From assembly GCA_037833965.1 (NCBI GenBank), contig AP031355.1, forward strand, positions 30,715,501 through 30,779,500: a DNA stretch of 64,000 bases, written 5' to 3'. The notes under the pieces are model-generated. The model was not told where the DNA came from, did no database searches, and saw nothing but the letters and a program-made list of their open reading frames with translations. A program made the translations under genes and the position numbers. Numbering within the stretch: position 1 is the stretch's first letter; every line of letters starts with the position of its first letter. Origin of the DNA: Marchantia polymorpha subsp. ruderalis (Eukaryota; Streptophyta; Marchantiopsida; Marchantiales; Marchantiaceae). Positions 10,103-21,009 of the stretch are shown piece by piece.

Positions 10103-13100
10103 TGTGCTAACCCACTTTTTGTTTTTGTGCGGAATTTAAACATTTGTGGAAAACAAGAACCGAGGCCGCAACTGTAAATAGTAATCGGTACATAAAATAG
10201 AGTGAAAAAGGAGGATCGCGGGTCACGGAGAATCCAGGAGTTGGGAGGGGCTAAGGCCGAGGTCCAGCGCCTTCGGCGCAGACGGTTTCTACTGAGGAGA
10301 TTGCCTTTGGCAACAGCTCCTTTGCTAAGGTGTCTTCGGCAATGCGCCTTCGGCGCAAGCAAAAGGAAGTGCCTTCGGCGCAGACGCCTCCAGAGGAGAT
10401 GTCGCTGAGGACGCAGGAAGCATGCGCAACGGACGCCTTCGTCTTAGGGAAAACGACCTCGTCATTTTGTACGCCTTTGGCGGTAAGCCTTTGGCGGTAA
10501 GTTACTTCGCCCCAACACCTTCGTCGCTAGCGCCGCCTTCGTCGATAGTTTTCGCCTTTGGCGTACGGAAGGCCTTCGCCTCTAGGATCCCCCTTCGATA
10601 GAAAGATGCGCCTTAAGCGGAAGGACTCGCCCTTGGCGGAGCGCCTTCGGCAGAAGCGGAAAGGACAAAGAAGTCGGCGGAAGACGTGTCTTCGCCGCAA
10701 GCGCCTTCGGCGATACGAGAGCGGAGAACAGCTTTGACGGAAATCGGCGAAATCAAGATTGAATGTACAAGCGTGGGAGTCTGCGCAACGGCAGAGCGTG
10801 CAAATTGGGCCGTTACGCCTCCACGCCGGCATCGCATTCAAGCGAGCTGCGGCCAGTCCAAGTGTTGAACGTTGGGCGATCTTGATCGCCAAAGGAAGGG
10901 AAGATCTCACCGCGCTCTCAATCTCCCATTTTTGATTTCGCGTTAACCGAGCTCTTGACGCGCAGCAGTGTAATTCGCAGCAATCTTGCGGAGAGAATTC
11001 TTAGTGTGAGGAGTGTGAAGAGTGCACGGATTTTCGAGAGTGTGGAGTGCGCAGCAGTAGAATCTTGCGGGAGTCTGGTGGGGAATTCGCGGAGAACTCG
11101 TAGAACGATTGAGTGAGTAAGCAGGAGAAGTATAGAGAGAAATTGCAGCGAGTTCAACCGAGCTCTCGACGCGCCGTAGTGTGTGCAGAGGAGTTGTTCG
11201 CGTCAGCAGCGAATTAAGCGAGCAAGCCCTTGCAAGAAGATGGCCCGGTCCACCCAACTACGGATGGTTCCGCTGAAAGTGCCGCAGATTGGTTTGCGCG
11301 CATTTCAGAACGAGGTGACTGCGGTGAAGCTCGATTTACTCCTATGGGGATGGAATTGGGTGTGTCCGGAGATGGTACGCGAGTGGCTGCGGGAGAAGAA
11401 CCAACCTCCGCGCGGATTCCGACCGCATCCGGAGAGATGGCAGGTCAGCGACTGGGAGCAAGTGTTGGGAAGGTGCGCGGGAGAAGAAGACCACCTTCTT
11501 TTCAAATGTGAGAGTGTGCAGGTCACGAAGGAGGAAGAGATTTCCTTCGGAGCCCTATTCAAGAACAGCAATTACAGCAAGTCCAGCAAGAACGGGTACA
11601 AGACCCGTGACTACAAAGATTGCTTGCGGAGGAATGTCGCGGTAGCACTCCTTCAAATTTTGCAGCCGTACCAGACCACCTACATGACTTCTTGGCAGGT
11701 GGGGTTTGTGGAGCTGGCGTTGTCTGGAGCTCCGATCCATTGGGCTCGGATTCTCTGGAAGGCAACGCGACAGCACGCGCAGGAGGAGAAGGGGGATCAA
11801 TCAACCACCTCTCCCCCTTCTTGATTAATTTCTATCGGTCGATGGGGTGCTTGACAGCCACGGAGCGAGTGCAGTTTCCCTTGCTGTCACGCAGCAATCC
11901 GGGCAGGTACGTGAAGGATGTCGAGGTCGACACCGACACGGAGGAGACATCCGCATGCACACCACCAGCTCGACCGAGAGCAGAAGAAGAACCGCGAGCA
12001 GCACGAGTGCCGCGGAAGCGGAAGTGGGATGGAGAGGCGGAGTAGAGTCAGCGAGAAGCTTCTGCTCCTCCCGTCCGAAGTCGGGCGATTCATGAGACCT
12101 CCAGTCGGCCGAGGCAGAAAGCTCGCAAGCTCGTTTTGCCGGCAAGCATCGTAGACACCGGACGAGCCGTGGAGAGAAGAAACTCGCCATCCTCGGGGGA
12201 GGATGCGAGTGCACGAGTTAGCGGGAGGACAACGGACCTCCCTGCATCGAAGGCACGGACGCCTTCGGAGGAAGCAAGAAGGCCTTCGGGCCAAGGAAGA
12301 CGGCATGCGGCACCGACTAGTGTGCCAACGATGGACAGGTGCTTCGCCTCGGAGCAAGTACCTTTCGACGACTCGACTTCGGCTCAAGCGCCTTCGGCGC
12401 AGGAGAGGTGTAGGGAGAAGCCTTTGGCTTAAGGGTCTTTGGCTCAGAGGACTTCGGGTCAGATGCCTTCGGCGGAAGCGCCTTCGGCGCAAACCCAACT
12501 TGAGGAATCGACCAAGGACGAAGGCCGGAAGGATGAGACACGTGTGCATTCGGCACGAGCGCCTTCGGCAGTAGGAGATTGGGCCGGAGAAGCGGGCCCG
12601 CCGGAAGCCAAATCTCCCACCGCGTTGGACATCTTAGCAGGGAGTGGAGCGGCGGTCGCATCGGAAGGAGTCATGCGATCAAGTTCCAGGGAATCGCCGA
12701 GGATTTCTGTGGCGACAAAGAACCTCGACTCAGAGGACGAGTCGAGTTCGGAAGGGCAAGAAGTGAAGTCGGTGCAAGGTACGCCGACAAGAGTGTTGTG
12801 CGAGCAGGTGATATCACTATTGCGCTACCTTGATTGCAAGGCGGCGAAGTATGCTGATCCCGGCCATCGGGGATCCTACGTCGAGTTGGTGAGGAATCAG
12901 ACGCGAATCAAAGTCGCGACGAATCCTGTACTGATTTCCCTGGACCACAAGTACAGAGAGTTGGAGAAGAAGCACAATGTTCTGCACATACATCTTACAC
13001 TCTCGCTGAAACTGCAGAAGGTAGTACTGCAGCTGCGCGATGACGCAGCAGCCGAAGCCCAGCGCAAATTCGCGAAGCAGCGCGCATCGAGGCGGAGCTT

Positions 13101-14599
13101 CATTCAGAGCGAATTCAGAATAGCACCTTGGCAGAGTAGCTCGTGCGACAGACACGATTGCTGGAGCATTGTCAGATCGCACGCAAGGCAGATGAAGAGT
13201 TACTACGTCGCCTGCAATCGCAGTGCGACGAATTGAGAGCGCAGCGTGCGGATGCCGATCTGCAGTTAATGGAATTTGAAGGCGACAACCGGCACACGAC
13301 AGATCGCACGCGAGAGGAGTTAGTCGCACGGATGAATCAGTGTTTGAGAGGTTACACTCTCTAGGAGGTGGCAGCGCGAGAGAGAATGACCTTGCGGGAG
13401 TTAGAGATTCATGCGGCGGCCTTGATGTCGGGTGACAGTCGGAGCCGGCGGCGAGTGGCGAAGTGGCTAGATTCCTTCCCGGCGAGGTCGCGAGACGCCA
13501 TTGCGAACCTCGAGGTAGAGGTGAGTGCGGTCTTGCGGCGGCTGGGATTGCGCAATAGAGCAGAAGACTGGTCGGGTATGGAGACAGTACGCGGTCGACC
13601 TTCGCATAGGAGGCATAACAGATGACATGTAGGGTAGCGTAGAGTAGATTGTTAGGTAGTTAGGACTTAGAAGGTATAAAGTAGTTCAAGGCGTTTTGCC
13701 TTGAGGATTTTCCAATTTTGGAATTGCAGTTCATGAACTCATTTTCTCTGCGCGTTTGTGTCCTTAGTTCTGTCACCACGCAAGAGGAGCTACAGCTTGG
13801 CGAAGTTACCGCATTTTGTAGCTGAAGGCCTTCGACCTAATGCTCTGAGCTAGTGTAGTATGGTTAGAACTTGAGCAGTTTGAACTTACACCTTCGGGTG
13901 ATTGTTCTTGTTTGTACTACTTCGGGATTTTTCCCCCTGAATGCCAAAGTGAAGTTTTGTTACTTCGAGTAAACCTTGGTTAACAATTCAGGTTGTACGC
14001 TGCTTGAGGCGCCTTCGGGGGTAGCCTCCGCAATATTTCTGGGGATGATTAGTGCCTAAGAATTCAAACTCGTCAATAGACTGTTAAGTTGTTACACTAG
14101 ATCTTTTCTCAATCGAGTTTCTCAGTTTGAAGACCTGTATTCTCTACGCGTTTTTTGAGTTGATTGTGTTGTTCACCGCGTAAGAGTGACTTCGGTTTGA
14201 CAAAGTTACCGCATCCAAAGTAGGAAGTCCAACCCGGGTGCACTGCACTAGCAGTCAGAGTTAACAATCCGGAGTTGGGGAACTTTACCTACAGACCTTG
14301 TGAGTGTACTCTTGAGAAACTTTCCCCTTGAACCTTAAGTGGAGCTCCTAACCGACCTCTGAGTTGTGTTTTTTATAGTTTCAGGTGTGTGTTGGGGTGA
14401 ACTACGCTGCACTGTGCGTCCTCCGAGTGACCTCCGAGTTGAGCACTTGCAGTTCTGGGAGTGACAGTCGACTGAGAATTCAAACTCTTCAATTGTCTAT
14501 TAAAACGTGACACTTTGTACTCTATGTGTTGCCTCTGTCCCTGTGGGTTCGTCCTTTTTGCTGCTATACTGCAGTTTTAGCCTTTGGTGGGTTATTACA
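10103..14599 (+). mobile_element. Family R element, copy B
   Basis: The element starts TGTGCTAACCCAC at 10103 and ends GTGGGTTATTACA at 14599. It is flanked by a perfect 5-bp target duplication TAGTG (10098-10102 and 14600-14604). From 5' to 3' it has a leader packed with GCCTTCGGC hairpins (about 10260-10740), the degraded coding region, and 3' modules that repeat a GAATTCAAACTC...CAATAGACTGTTAA block. There are no direct LTRs and no polymerase or integrase frame. Confidence 0.9.
11240..13625 (+). pseudogene. Family R gag-like/coiled-coil protein, broken (copy B)
   Basis: The conserved N-terminal half starts at 11240 with M-A-R-S-T-Q-L-R-M and is readable to 11824. It includes the family block G-W-N-W-V-C, the N-G-Y-K-T-R-D-Y-K-D motif, and G-A-P-I-H-W-A-R. 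It then shifts frame near 11800 (L-S-P-F-L-I-N-F-Y continues in another frame). The linker (about 12200-12600) encodes A-P-S-A-Q/E repeats from GCCTTCGGC units. The coiled coil (12780-13625) is split by a frameshift near 13140 and an in-frame TAG at about 13362. It looks like the most decayed of the full-length copies. Confidence 0.8.
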
Positions 14600-14604
14600 T
14601 AGTG

Positions 14605-15700
14605 CTTCGAAAACAAAATAGTGATTGCATGTATTTATCATAGTAAGTAATGCGCCTAGCTGTATGCCATCACTTACAAATTCATAAAGTACATGATATA
14701 TCTACCCATGTTCTTTATATTTTTCTGATAAATAATTTTCAAGGTAAATGTAGTAAAGGTGGAATTCCAAAGTCAAGCAAAAGAAGCCGCCAAATTCAGC
14801 ACCCCAGGAACAAAAAAGCAAATCAGAATAGCGATATTTCAGAGAAATGAACCCGGAAATAGAAGGCGGAAATTCCTCATGATTATCATTTCCCTATTTT
14901 TTTAAATCTATATGACACCGAGAAAAATCATGTAGATTTCTGAACAATCTGAGAAAAATTCAATTCACCAATCTTGGGTTGAGGATGTTGTATTGGTTTC
15001 TTCATGTGTGCACATGTCGATCTAACCTTGTCTAATATTAAAAGTTCTCTTTTGTCTTTTTACTCAAGCTAACACGATGAAAGCGGCAAGTCGTTGTCTT
15101 CCAAAACTAGAGCCGACCTCAACTTTGACCTTTTTTATATCATATGACAGCGAGATGGTCAGATTATACTTTTTGGTTTGAACCCAATTGCTACTTAACA
15201 GGCGCGTGATCACTCTTGGCTTGGAGTACTTTTTCCGCCACACTTTTATATACTTGCGGCCGCTTTCCAATTTACTCCTAATCCTGCATAGCAGATGGGG
15301 TTCATGACAGGGTCGATCACAGGTTTCATACGAGCCTAAATGACAATACTTTGCTGTGAAATATGAATCACTGATTTCTGAAAATTCTCGTTGCACAGAA
15401 TTGTAACTACAATACAAGATAAACTTATGCCCGGTCTTCAACCTTGCCGTCTTATTTACTTGCTCATTCATGTAAGAATCGAAGTTTAAATGTTTAGCAA
15501 TCAAACAAACTATTTCCTAAATATGCATGAGAATGAAAATTTTAATACAAATTGCACATGCATATTTTTCAATTATTTATGGAATTATCCCCTAGTTGAA
15601 AATCATGATACAGAGTAATCCACGTTGATCGAACGCATATACTGGCCGTTGGGACTTGCGAGAGCTGCATCGTCTTGTGATCAGAGAAGCTTATATGATT
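14605..15700. other. Intergenic; one unrecognised minus-strand frame
   Basis: A 146-codon minus-strand frame at 15064-15504 is the only long frame. Its translation alternates charged and hydrophobic residues near the C-terminus but matches no family I know. It has no supporting splice or promoter evidence and may be chance. The remainder is AT-rich with nothing recognisable. Confidence 0.25.
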
Positions 15701-15946
15701 ACGTATCCAGTATAAAGGCAAGATAGCGAATGGCTGGACCGACTATGCTCGGCAGATGCACAGGTTGAGATCAAGGAGAGGAAGCATCAGCTTCGCAAAT
15801 AACTTCATGTTCACCGTGCCGTGACGTATCCAGTATAAAGGCAAGATAGCGAATGGCTGGACCGACTATGCTCGGCAGATGCACAGGTTGAGATCAAGTA
15901 GAGGAAGCATCAGCTTCGCAAATAACTTCATGTTCACCGTGCCGTG
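15701..15946. repeat. 123-bp tandem duplication, two units
   Basis: Unit 1 (15701-15823) and unit 2 (15824-15946) both start ACGTATCCAGTATAAAGG and differ by about one base (AAGGAGAGG against AAGTAGAGG). Such near-identity implies a very recent duplication. It lies just downstream of the flavin monooxygenase relic, taken on that gene's strand. Confidence 0.95.
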
Positions 15947-16097
15947 CATGCGGACCATACCGACTCGTGGAATGCAGTCCAATGTGGAGAGGTGTGGGAT
16001 GGGATGAAACGCAAGTTTGAACGCAAGTTGTTGGAATGCAAGTTCCTGTCAACGTTGCAAATTGTAATCTATTAGATGAGATAATCATCCATGCTTG

Positions 16098-16687
16098 TCA
16101 TGACGTAATCTGGACCGGTTTGGCGAGGAGCAGCAGAGACTGAACATCATAGGCTGCCAAGTAAGAATCCAGGGAGTTGTCAAAAGCCTGGAGCCAGGAT
16201 GTCGGGAAGTGCTTCGCCATGGTCCCGGTAGGCCATTATCTCTCTATTCTTGTGATGGTCCCAGTCCCTGAATTGCTGCTCTTGCTCTTCGATCATCTCG
16301 GGCAACAAAGAGTAATCCGTCTGCTCTACGAGTTATTTCATGTAGTTAGCCTGGAAAGCCATACACTCAAAAGGATCGTCGTGCTCCACAGCCCGATCGT
16401 CGAGCTCGCGCCACTTACGACTGTGCTCCGCCATCTCGTCCCTCGAGGGCAGCTTCTTGCTCCCCAGGATCACATCTCTCAAGTACCAGGCCTGCGCATC
16501 GAACATTGTGAACGAGAAGACCTGATCCTGCATCCCCACGTAACACAGCTTCGGATTTCTCTCCCACAATACACTCCCGTACAATCAGAGGCCAAAATCG
16601 GTTGTCGGTTGTGAGGCGCAGATCGTCGGCCAGGAATGGGAAGTCATGGAGGTACAGGCTAACTCTGCAAGTCCAGGTACACATCAT
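16098..16687 (-). pseudogene. Flavin-containing monooxygenase, 3' fragment (TMM-like)
   Basis: The minus strand encodes the C-terminal third of a flavin monooxygenase of the trimethylamine/N-oxidising type. The order is F-P-F-L-A-D-D-L-R-L-T-T, then Y-G-S-V-L-W-E-R-N-P-K-L, then M-Q-D-Q-V-F-S-F-T-M-F-D-A-Q-A-W-Y, then R-D-V-I-L-G, and a tail D-N-S-L-D-S-Y-L before the stop at 16098-16100. It is broken by a one-base frameshift after R-F-W-P (about 16575), an in-frame TAA near 16331 where the inverted partial copy has CAA, and another frameshift near 16210. The FAD- and NADPH-binding Rossmann motifs of the N-terminus are missing. Beyond 16687 the sequence turns into an inverted copy of part of this same region. 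Confidence 0.75.
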
Positions 16688-16815
16688 TCTCTGCTAACTA
16701 CATGAAGCAACTCGTCGAGCAGAAGTATTATTCTTTGTCGTGCGAGATGATCGAAGAGCAAGAGCAGCAATTCAGTGACTGGGAGCATCACAAGAGTAGA
16801 GAGATATTATTGTGT
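16228..16815. repeat. Inverted duplication inside the FMO relic (~123-bp arms)
   Basis: Arm 16228-16350 is the imperfect reverse complement of arm 16693-16815, and both contain the segment encoding E-M-I-E-E-Q-E-Q-Q-F. The arms flank the 340-bp remainder of the gene fragment, so a transcript through here could fold into a long hairpin with a coding-derived stem. Confidence 0.85.
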
Positions 16816-17639
16816 GTCATTCCTAGAATTGCGCAACCGCGAAAGTGGTGTTCAATGGAACCAAAAATTACAGATTTTGATTACTTTTGACTGACTGCTC
16901 ATATGTCAACAATTGCAACCGAAGAGGTTTGCGACATTTGACGTAATTGAAGCGAATGCAAATCGTTTCTCAAAGACATTGTCGCATCAAAGATGTAATT
17001 TAATGTTGGCTAGAAGGCAGGGACCGTATTCATGGCTCATAATAGGACAACGTGATATTATACTACTCAATTTTGTCGAAGAGAATTGTTACCCACTTGA
17101 AACGGTGGTTTCTTCTAAACTCAAGATGATGGAAAATGCGCTTGATTCACAGGTGTAGATATCTGCAACTAGTGCAACTAGAAAAAGTAATTTGAAGGAA
17201 ACCATATATCCTTATTAAAAACCACAATTGAAGAGTTTGATTTCTCAGGCAACTGTCACTCCCAAAAATACTGCAATTGCTCAACTCTGAGGTCACTCGG
17301 AGGATGCACAGTGCAGCATAGTTCACTCCAACACACACCTGAAACTGGAAAAGCACAACTAAGAGGCCGATTAGGACTTCCACTCAAGGTTCAGGGGGAA
17401 AGTTTCTCACGAATACACTCATAGGATTTGCAGGTAGTGTTCCCCAACTCCGAATTGTTATTTGAAAATCCCCAAGGCAAAACGCCTTGAACGTCTTTAT
17501 ACAATCTAAGTCCTAACTAGCTAACACTCTAATTCATCGGCTTCGGTGCGAGCCGCAAACAGATCCTACACCAGAGGAGTCGGCGGCTGACTTCCCCTCT
17601 AACTTACGACCTAAATCTAACCCTAATCCTAAATCTGAA

Positions 17640-17975
17640 TCCTAAACCTACTGTACAGAGCCGCCAGCCTCTTTAACAGCTTTAGATCCAAGATCTGAGT
17701 CTGAAAATTTGCAGGCATGCTTGGCTTGCTGAGACCAACGGTCCTATCAAATTTCAGCTCCATCTAAGCGTCCATCGCAAAGATATGGGCACCGCAAGAT
17801 CTCTGAACCCTAAACCTAGTACACTGAGCCGCAACGTATTTAACAGCTTTAGATCCAAAATCTGAGTCTGAAAATTTGCATGCATGCGCGGCCGGGTAAG
17901 ATCAACGGCCATATCAGATTTCAGCTCCATCCAATCCTCTAGGGCGGAGATATGGGCCCCACAAGATCTCTGATC
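17640..17975. repeat. ~167-bp imperfect tandem duplication
   Basis: The block TAACAGCTTTAGATCCAA followed by ATCTGAGTCTGAAAATTTGCA recurs from 17674 to 17841, along with the downstream TTTCAGCTCCATC and GATATGGGC segments. The two units have diverged by scattered substitutions. Confidence 0.8.
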
Positions 17976-18189
17976 CAAGGCCAAAATTCCTTCTCCGAAA
18001 TCCAAGATTTGATGGACCCACATGCCGCTTGAATGCCATTCCCGCGATTCTGGGTAACGGCCTGGTTTCCAGTGCGACTTCACGCCCCACCGTTCTGCTT
18101 CCCACGCTTGTACATTCGAAATTCATGACAACGCCGACTTCCGCCGTCGAAAATCTTCCTCCACGTGGCACTCTTCCGCCGAAGGCACT

Positions 18190-18672
18190 CAACCGTCGAA
18201 GTCACTTTCGACACTCATAACTCAGTGATCCCTCATCCGTTTCAAGAGTTCTTGGGCTCGTTAGAATAACCGTGTCAAGTTCTATTCAACAAGACCCTAA
18301 TCAAGTCAAGGCGTTACAAATTAAGAAAGTTATGAGGGATTCACTCTTCCGCCGAAGTCACTTTTGACACTCATAACTCAGTGATCCCTTATTGGTTCCG
18401 AGAGTTCTTGGTCTCGTTAGAACGAGCGTGTTGACTTCTATCCAACAAAACCCTAACTAAGTCAAGCTGTTACGAATTAAGAAAGTTATGAGGCATTCAC
18501 TCTTCCGCCGAAGTCACTTTCGACACTCATAACTAAGTGATCCCTTATCGTTTCCAAGAGTTCTTGGTCTCGTTAGAACGAGCGTGTTGACTTCTATCCA
18601 AAAAAACCCTAACTAAGTCAAGGCGTTACGAATTAAGAAAGTTATGAGGGATTCACTCTTCCACCGAAGGTG
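18190..18672. repeat. ~161-bp tandem array, three units
   Basis: Each unit contains GACACTCATAACTCAGTGATCCC, a GTTCTTGG-CTCGTTAGAA block, AACCAAGTCAAGGCGTTAC-like sequence and AAGTTATGAGG, starting near 18196, 18357 and 18518. The same sequence occurs once in the 5' leader of full family R copies (for example near 26890 and 61300), so the array grew from a family R leader segment. Confidence 0.85.
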
Positions 18673-18891
18673 CTCGAAGCGGGTCTTGCAGCATGAACCG
18701 CTCGTTCCGTCCGAGGCACCTGACTGTGGCCTAAGCCCAAAACCCTTAGATTGCCTTGGATTCCACTAGATCCGGAAAATTCCCTTTTTACTCTGTTTTT
18801 GCGTACCGATTATTATTTACAGCTGCTACCGCGGTACTTACTATTCAAAAATGTTTTAATTCCGAAAAAAAACAAAAAGTGGGTTATCACA

Positions 18892-19470
18892 GCAGGGTAG
18901 TGTAACTTTCCACGAGTACGAGGTCTCCCAAGGTATCATACGCCAAACTTCTCAATAGGAATTTGTTCTCCTGACTTGTTTTGGACTCCAGTGCTCCATC
19001 CTCCTCTTTAAGGCAGATAACAACGGCATCCAAGATGATATTGTTCATCTGCATTTGATTACGAAGAAGTTCCACCTTCTTTGATCTGATCCCTTCCTCA
19101 GGTTCCTTCACAGGAGATTCACCATCCGCTCTAAGATAAATTTGATAGATGCCTATGTATCCTGATCCCACTTTTTCACTATCAAGTCCATAGCTATCAC
19201 AACAGCATCCAAAACTACCAGGTAGTTAAGATAGTCCAAAATATCTGCCTATCAAAATGAAAGACCTCCTACACAGCGCAATATGAGCAGCAACCGCAAT
19301 GATAACATGCCGAGAAGGATACAATCACTTGGCCCATACTCTTTAGAGAACTGGTCCACAGCTTGGGCGAGTTCCTTTGATACAGATGCAATAGGCCTTG
19401 ACACCACAATGTCCTCGTACCCGCCTAGTTCAGAACTGAGCTCATTGTTTATCTGTACCGGAAAAGAAGG
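18892..19470 (-). pseudogene. Unrecognised minus-strand exon-like fragments
   Basis: A minus-strand stretch at about 19268-19462 starts after a good acceptor (TTTTCCGGTACAG) and reads I-N-N-E-L-S-S-E-L-G-G-Y-E-D. It is followed by S-V-S-K-E-L-A-Q-A-V, which looks like genuine coding sequence. A second open stretch lies at 18887-19171. Stops and frame changes separate them, and family R copy F truncates the far side. I do not recognise the protein. A decayed host gene is likely, a transposon gene possible. Confidence 0.3.
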
Positions 19471-19983
19471 TAGGACTTAGCACAAGCGTAATGATTTTTC
19501 CATCTTAAGTTTAGGAAAGTAGGAATATATTGTTGTAAATCATCAGATTCACAGCGATATATTCCTACTCTCTCTGCTCAAATCTTTGGTCTTGCTGTAA
19601 GTTATGTAAATCATCTTATTCACAGAACCTAGAGAACGCATTCACATGCATTCACTTTTCAAATTTAGGGTAGTGTAAACAACATAATCATCCCCATCGT
19701 TGAAAAAGAACGGACGGAGTCTGTACTTCCTTCAATATCACTTGTTGAGTGACTGCTGACATAGATTTAACCAGTAAAATATGGTGAATTCATACATGCA
19801 AGACTATGATCATGATCATCTGTACATGATCAGAAACAATGTTTTAGAAGAGTGATATACCCACAAGGCTTATCTTAGTGAGTTCGTAATTTGGTGTATG
19901 TCAATTCTATTTGTTTGTGTTTTTTAATACACTCTTATGCGTTTGTGTTTTGTTCAAGTGTTGATAATTGATCACGGCTTCAC

Positions 19984-20443
19984 TTGAAGCTTGTGTCAAT
20001 GTATCTTGATTTTAATAAAGACAGTGAAGCATGTAGAAAAAAGTGTAGTTCCATCCATAACAAATACAAAGAAGACAATGCGATGAATATGAAGTCGGTA
20101 TCGCAACGATCGAAGAAATGCCGATGTTATCTCTTGGTGGACGAGTTTATGTTTGACAGGGCATACATTGTTTCACATGTCCATGTCGATGTTATGGACG
20201 AAGATGAAGTGAAGTGCAACGTCACTTCGAAGATAAATACAACAGAGCAAAAAAGTGAGGAGAGTTCATCAAAATCACTGGAGCCTAAATGAAGAGAGGA
20301 TTTGTTTTTGGAAAGATGTCTTGGAGAGCTGAAAGAGAGTAGTGTGATTATGCTAGATAGTTTGAAGAGCAATGCTGATATAAAAATGGCTTTATTAATG
20401 AGTATGCAAAAAACCATGGAGAAATTGGTTGATAAACTCTAGG
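19984..20443 (+). pseudogene. PIF/Harbinger accessory Myb/SANT-like protein, broken
   Basis: The plus-strand frame 19984-20292 contains D-S-E-A-C-R-K-K-C-S-S-I-H-N-K-Y-K-E, matching the helix-turn-helix region of the Myb/SANT-like partner proteins of PIF/Harbinger transposons (typically cR-K-K-W...-N-K-Y-K). An in-frame TGA at 20290-20292 stops the frame. The same frame continues after it (R-E-D-L-F-L-E-R-C-L-G-E-L-K) to about 20443. It lies tail to tail with the transposase relic 570 bp away, the usual two-gene arrangement. The N-terminal first helix is poorly preserved. Confidence 0.6.
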
Positions 20444-21009
20444 TGGAGATGAATTTAGATGGACAGTATGTCAGAGAAGTGGACTTTAGATTATTCTTTA
20501 TGTCTTCACGTCATGAAATGACAATTTGATCTTCATACTAGTAAATTGTCGATGTTTTTTTGTGGTTTTTTCAAACCTTTTGAGTTCTTTTTGTTTCTCT
20601 TTTCAAGAACTAAAGTTGGTTGATTCTTCCAGCACTTTTGAGCTTGGTGTCATGTAGCATAATGTCTATATTCATTTGTACAAAGTTGATCACCTTGGAT
20701 GCATCACCAATTTGAAGCATGTAGAAGGTAAAACAATGAGTTCAAAGTGTGTTGAATGTGCATGGAATTTCAAGTGAAAATAGAATTTTCTAATTATGAA
20801 GCATGTACTCGGATCAATAGATGTGGATTTTACTATATATAGATATTGCATTAATCCTCATAACAGATGTAAGGCCACAAGTCTAAGTGGTTCACTAAAA
20901 ATCTTACTACTTGCTAGCTTCAGAAAATGCACCGAACATCAAATACTAGGCTAGGCTACTCAACGTCCATGGGAAATGTTTCCGCCACACACTCTCCTGT
21001 TTTTGCCTT

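Larger units (their letters stand above)
17216..18891 (-). mobile_element. Family R-related fragment, copy F
   Basis: From about 17221 the sequence matches the 3' modules of family R (ATTGAAGAGTTTGATTTCTCAGGC, then the GGGGGAAAGT block). It ends GTGGGTTATCACA at 18891, matching the family 5' terminus. The outer TGTAATAACCCAC end is missing. The middle holds no family R coding sequence. Instead there is a ~167-bp tandem repeat (about 17640-17975), a block shared with 55207-55315, and a 161-bp tandem array. It is either a truncated relative or a separate non-coding subfamily. Confidence 0.7.

Noticed and set aside
10260-10740. Possible CRISPR-like array of GCCTTCGGC repeats
   Set aside because: Spacing is irregular, the unit is only 9-13 bp, and the motif also lies inside coding sequence. 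This is a eukaryotic element leader.
17216-18891. Complete family R copy
   Set aside because: The TGTAATAACCCAC end and target duplication are missing on the left, and none of the coding region is present.
19283-19480. Plus-strand 65-codon frame
   Set aside because: The minus strand of the same stretch looks more like coding sequence (acceptor site plus plausible residues), so the plus frame is treated as a shadow.
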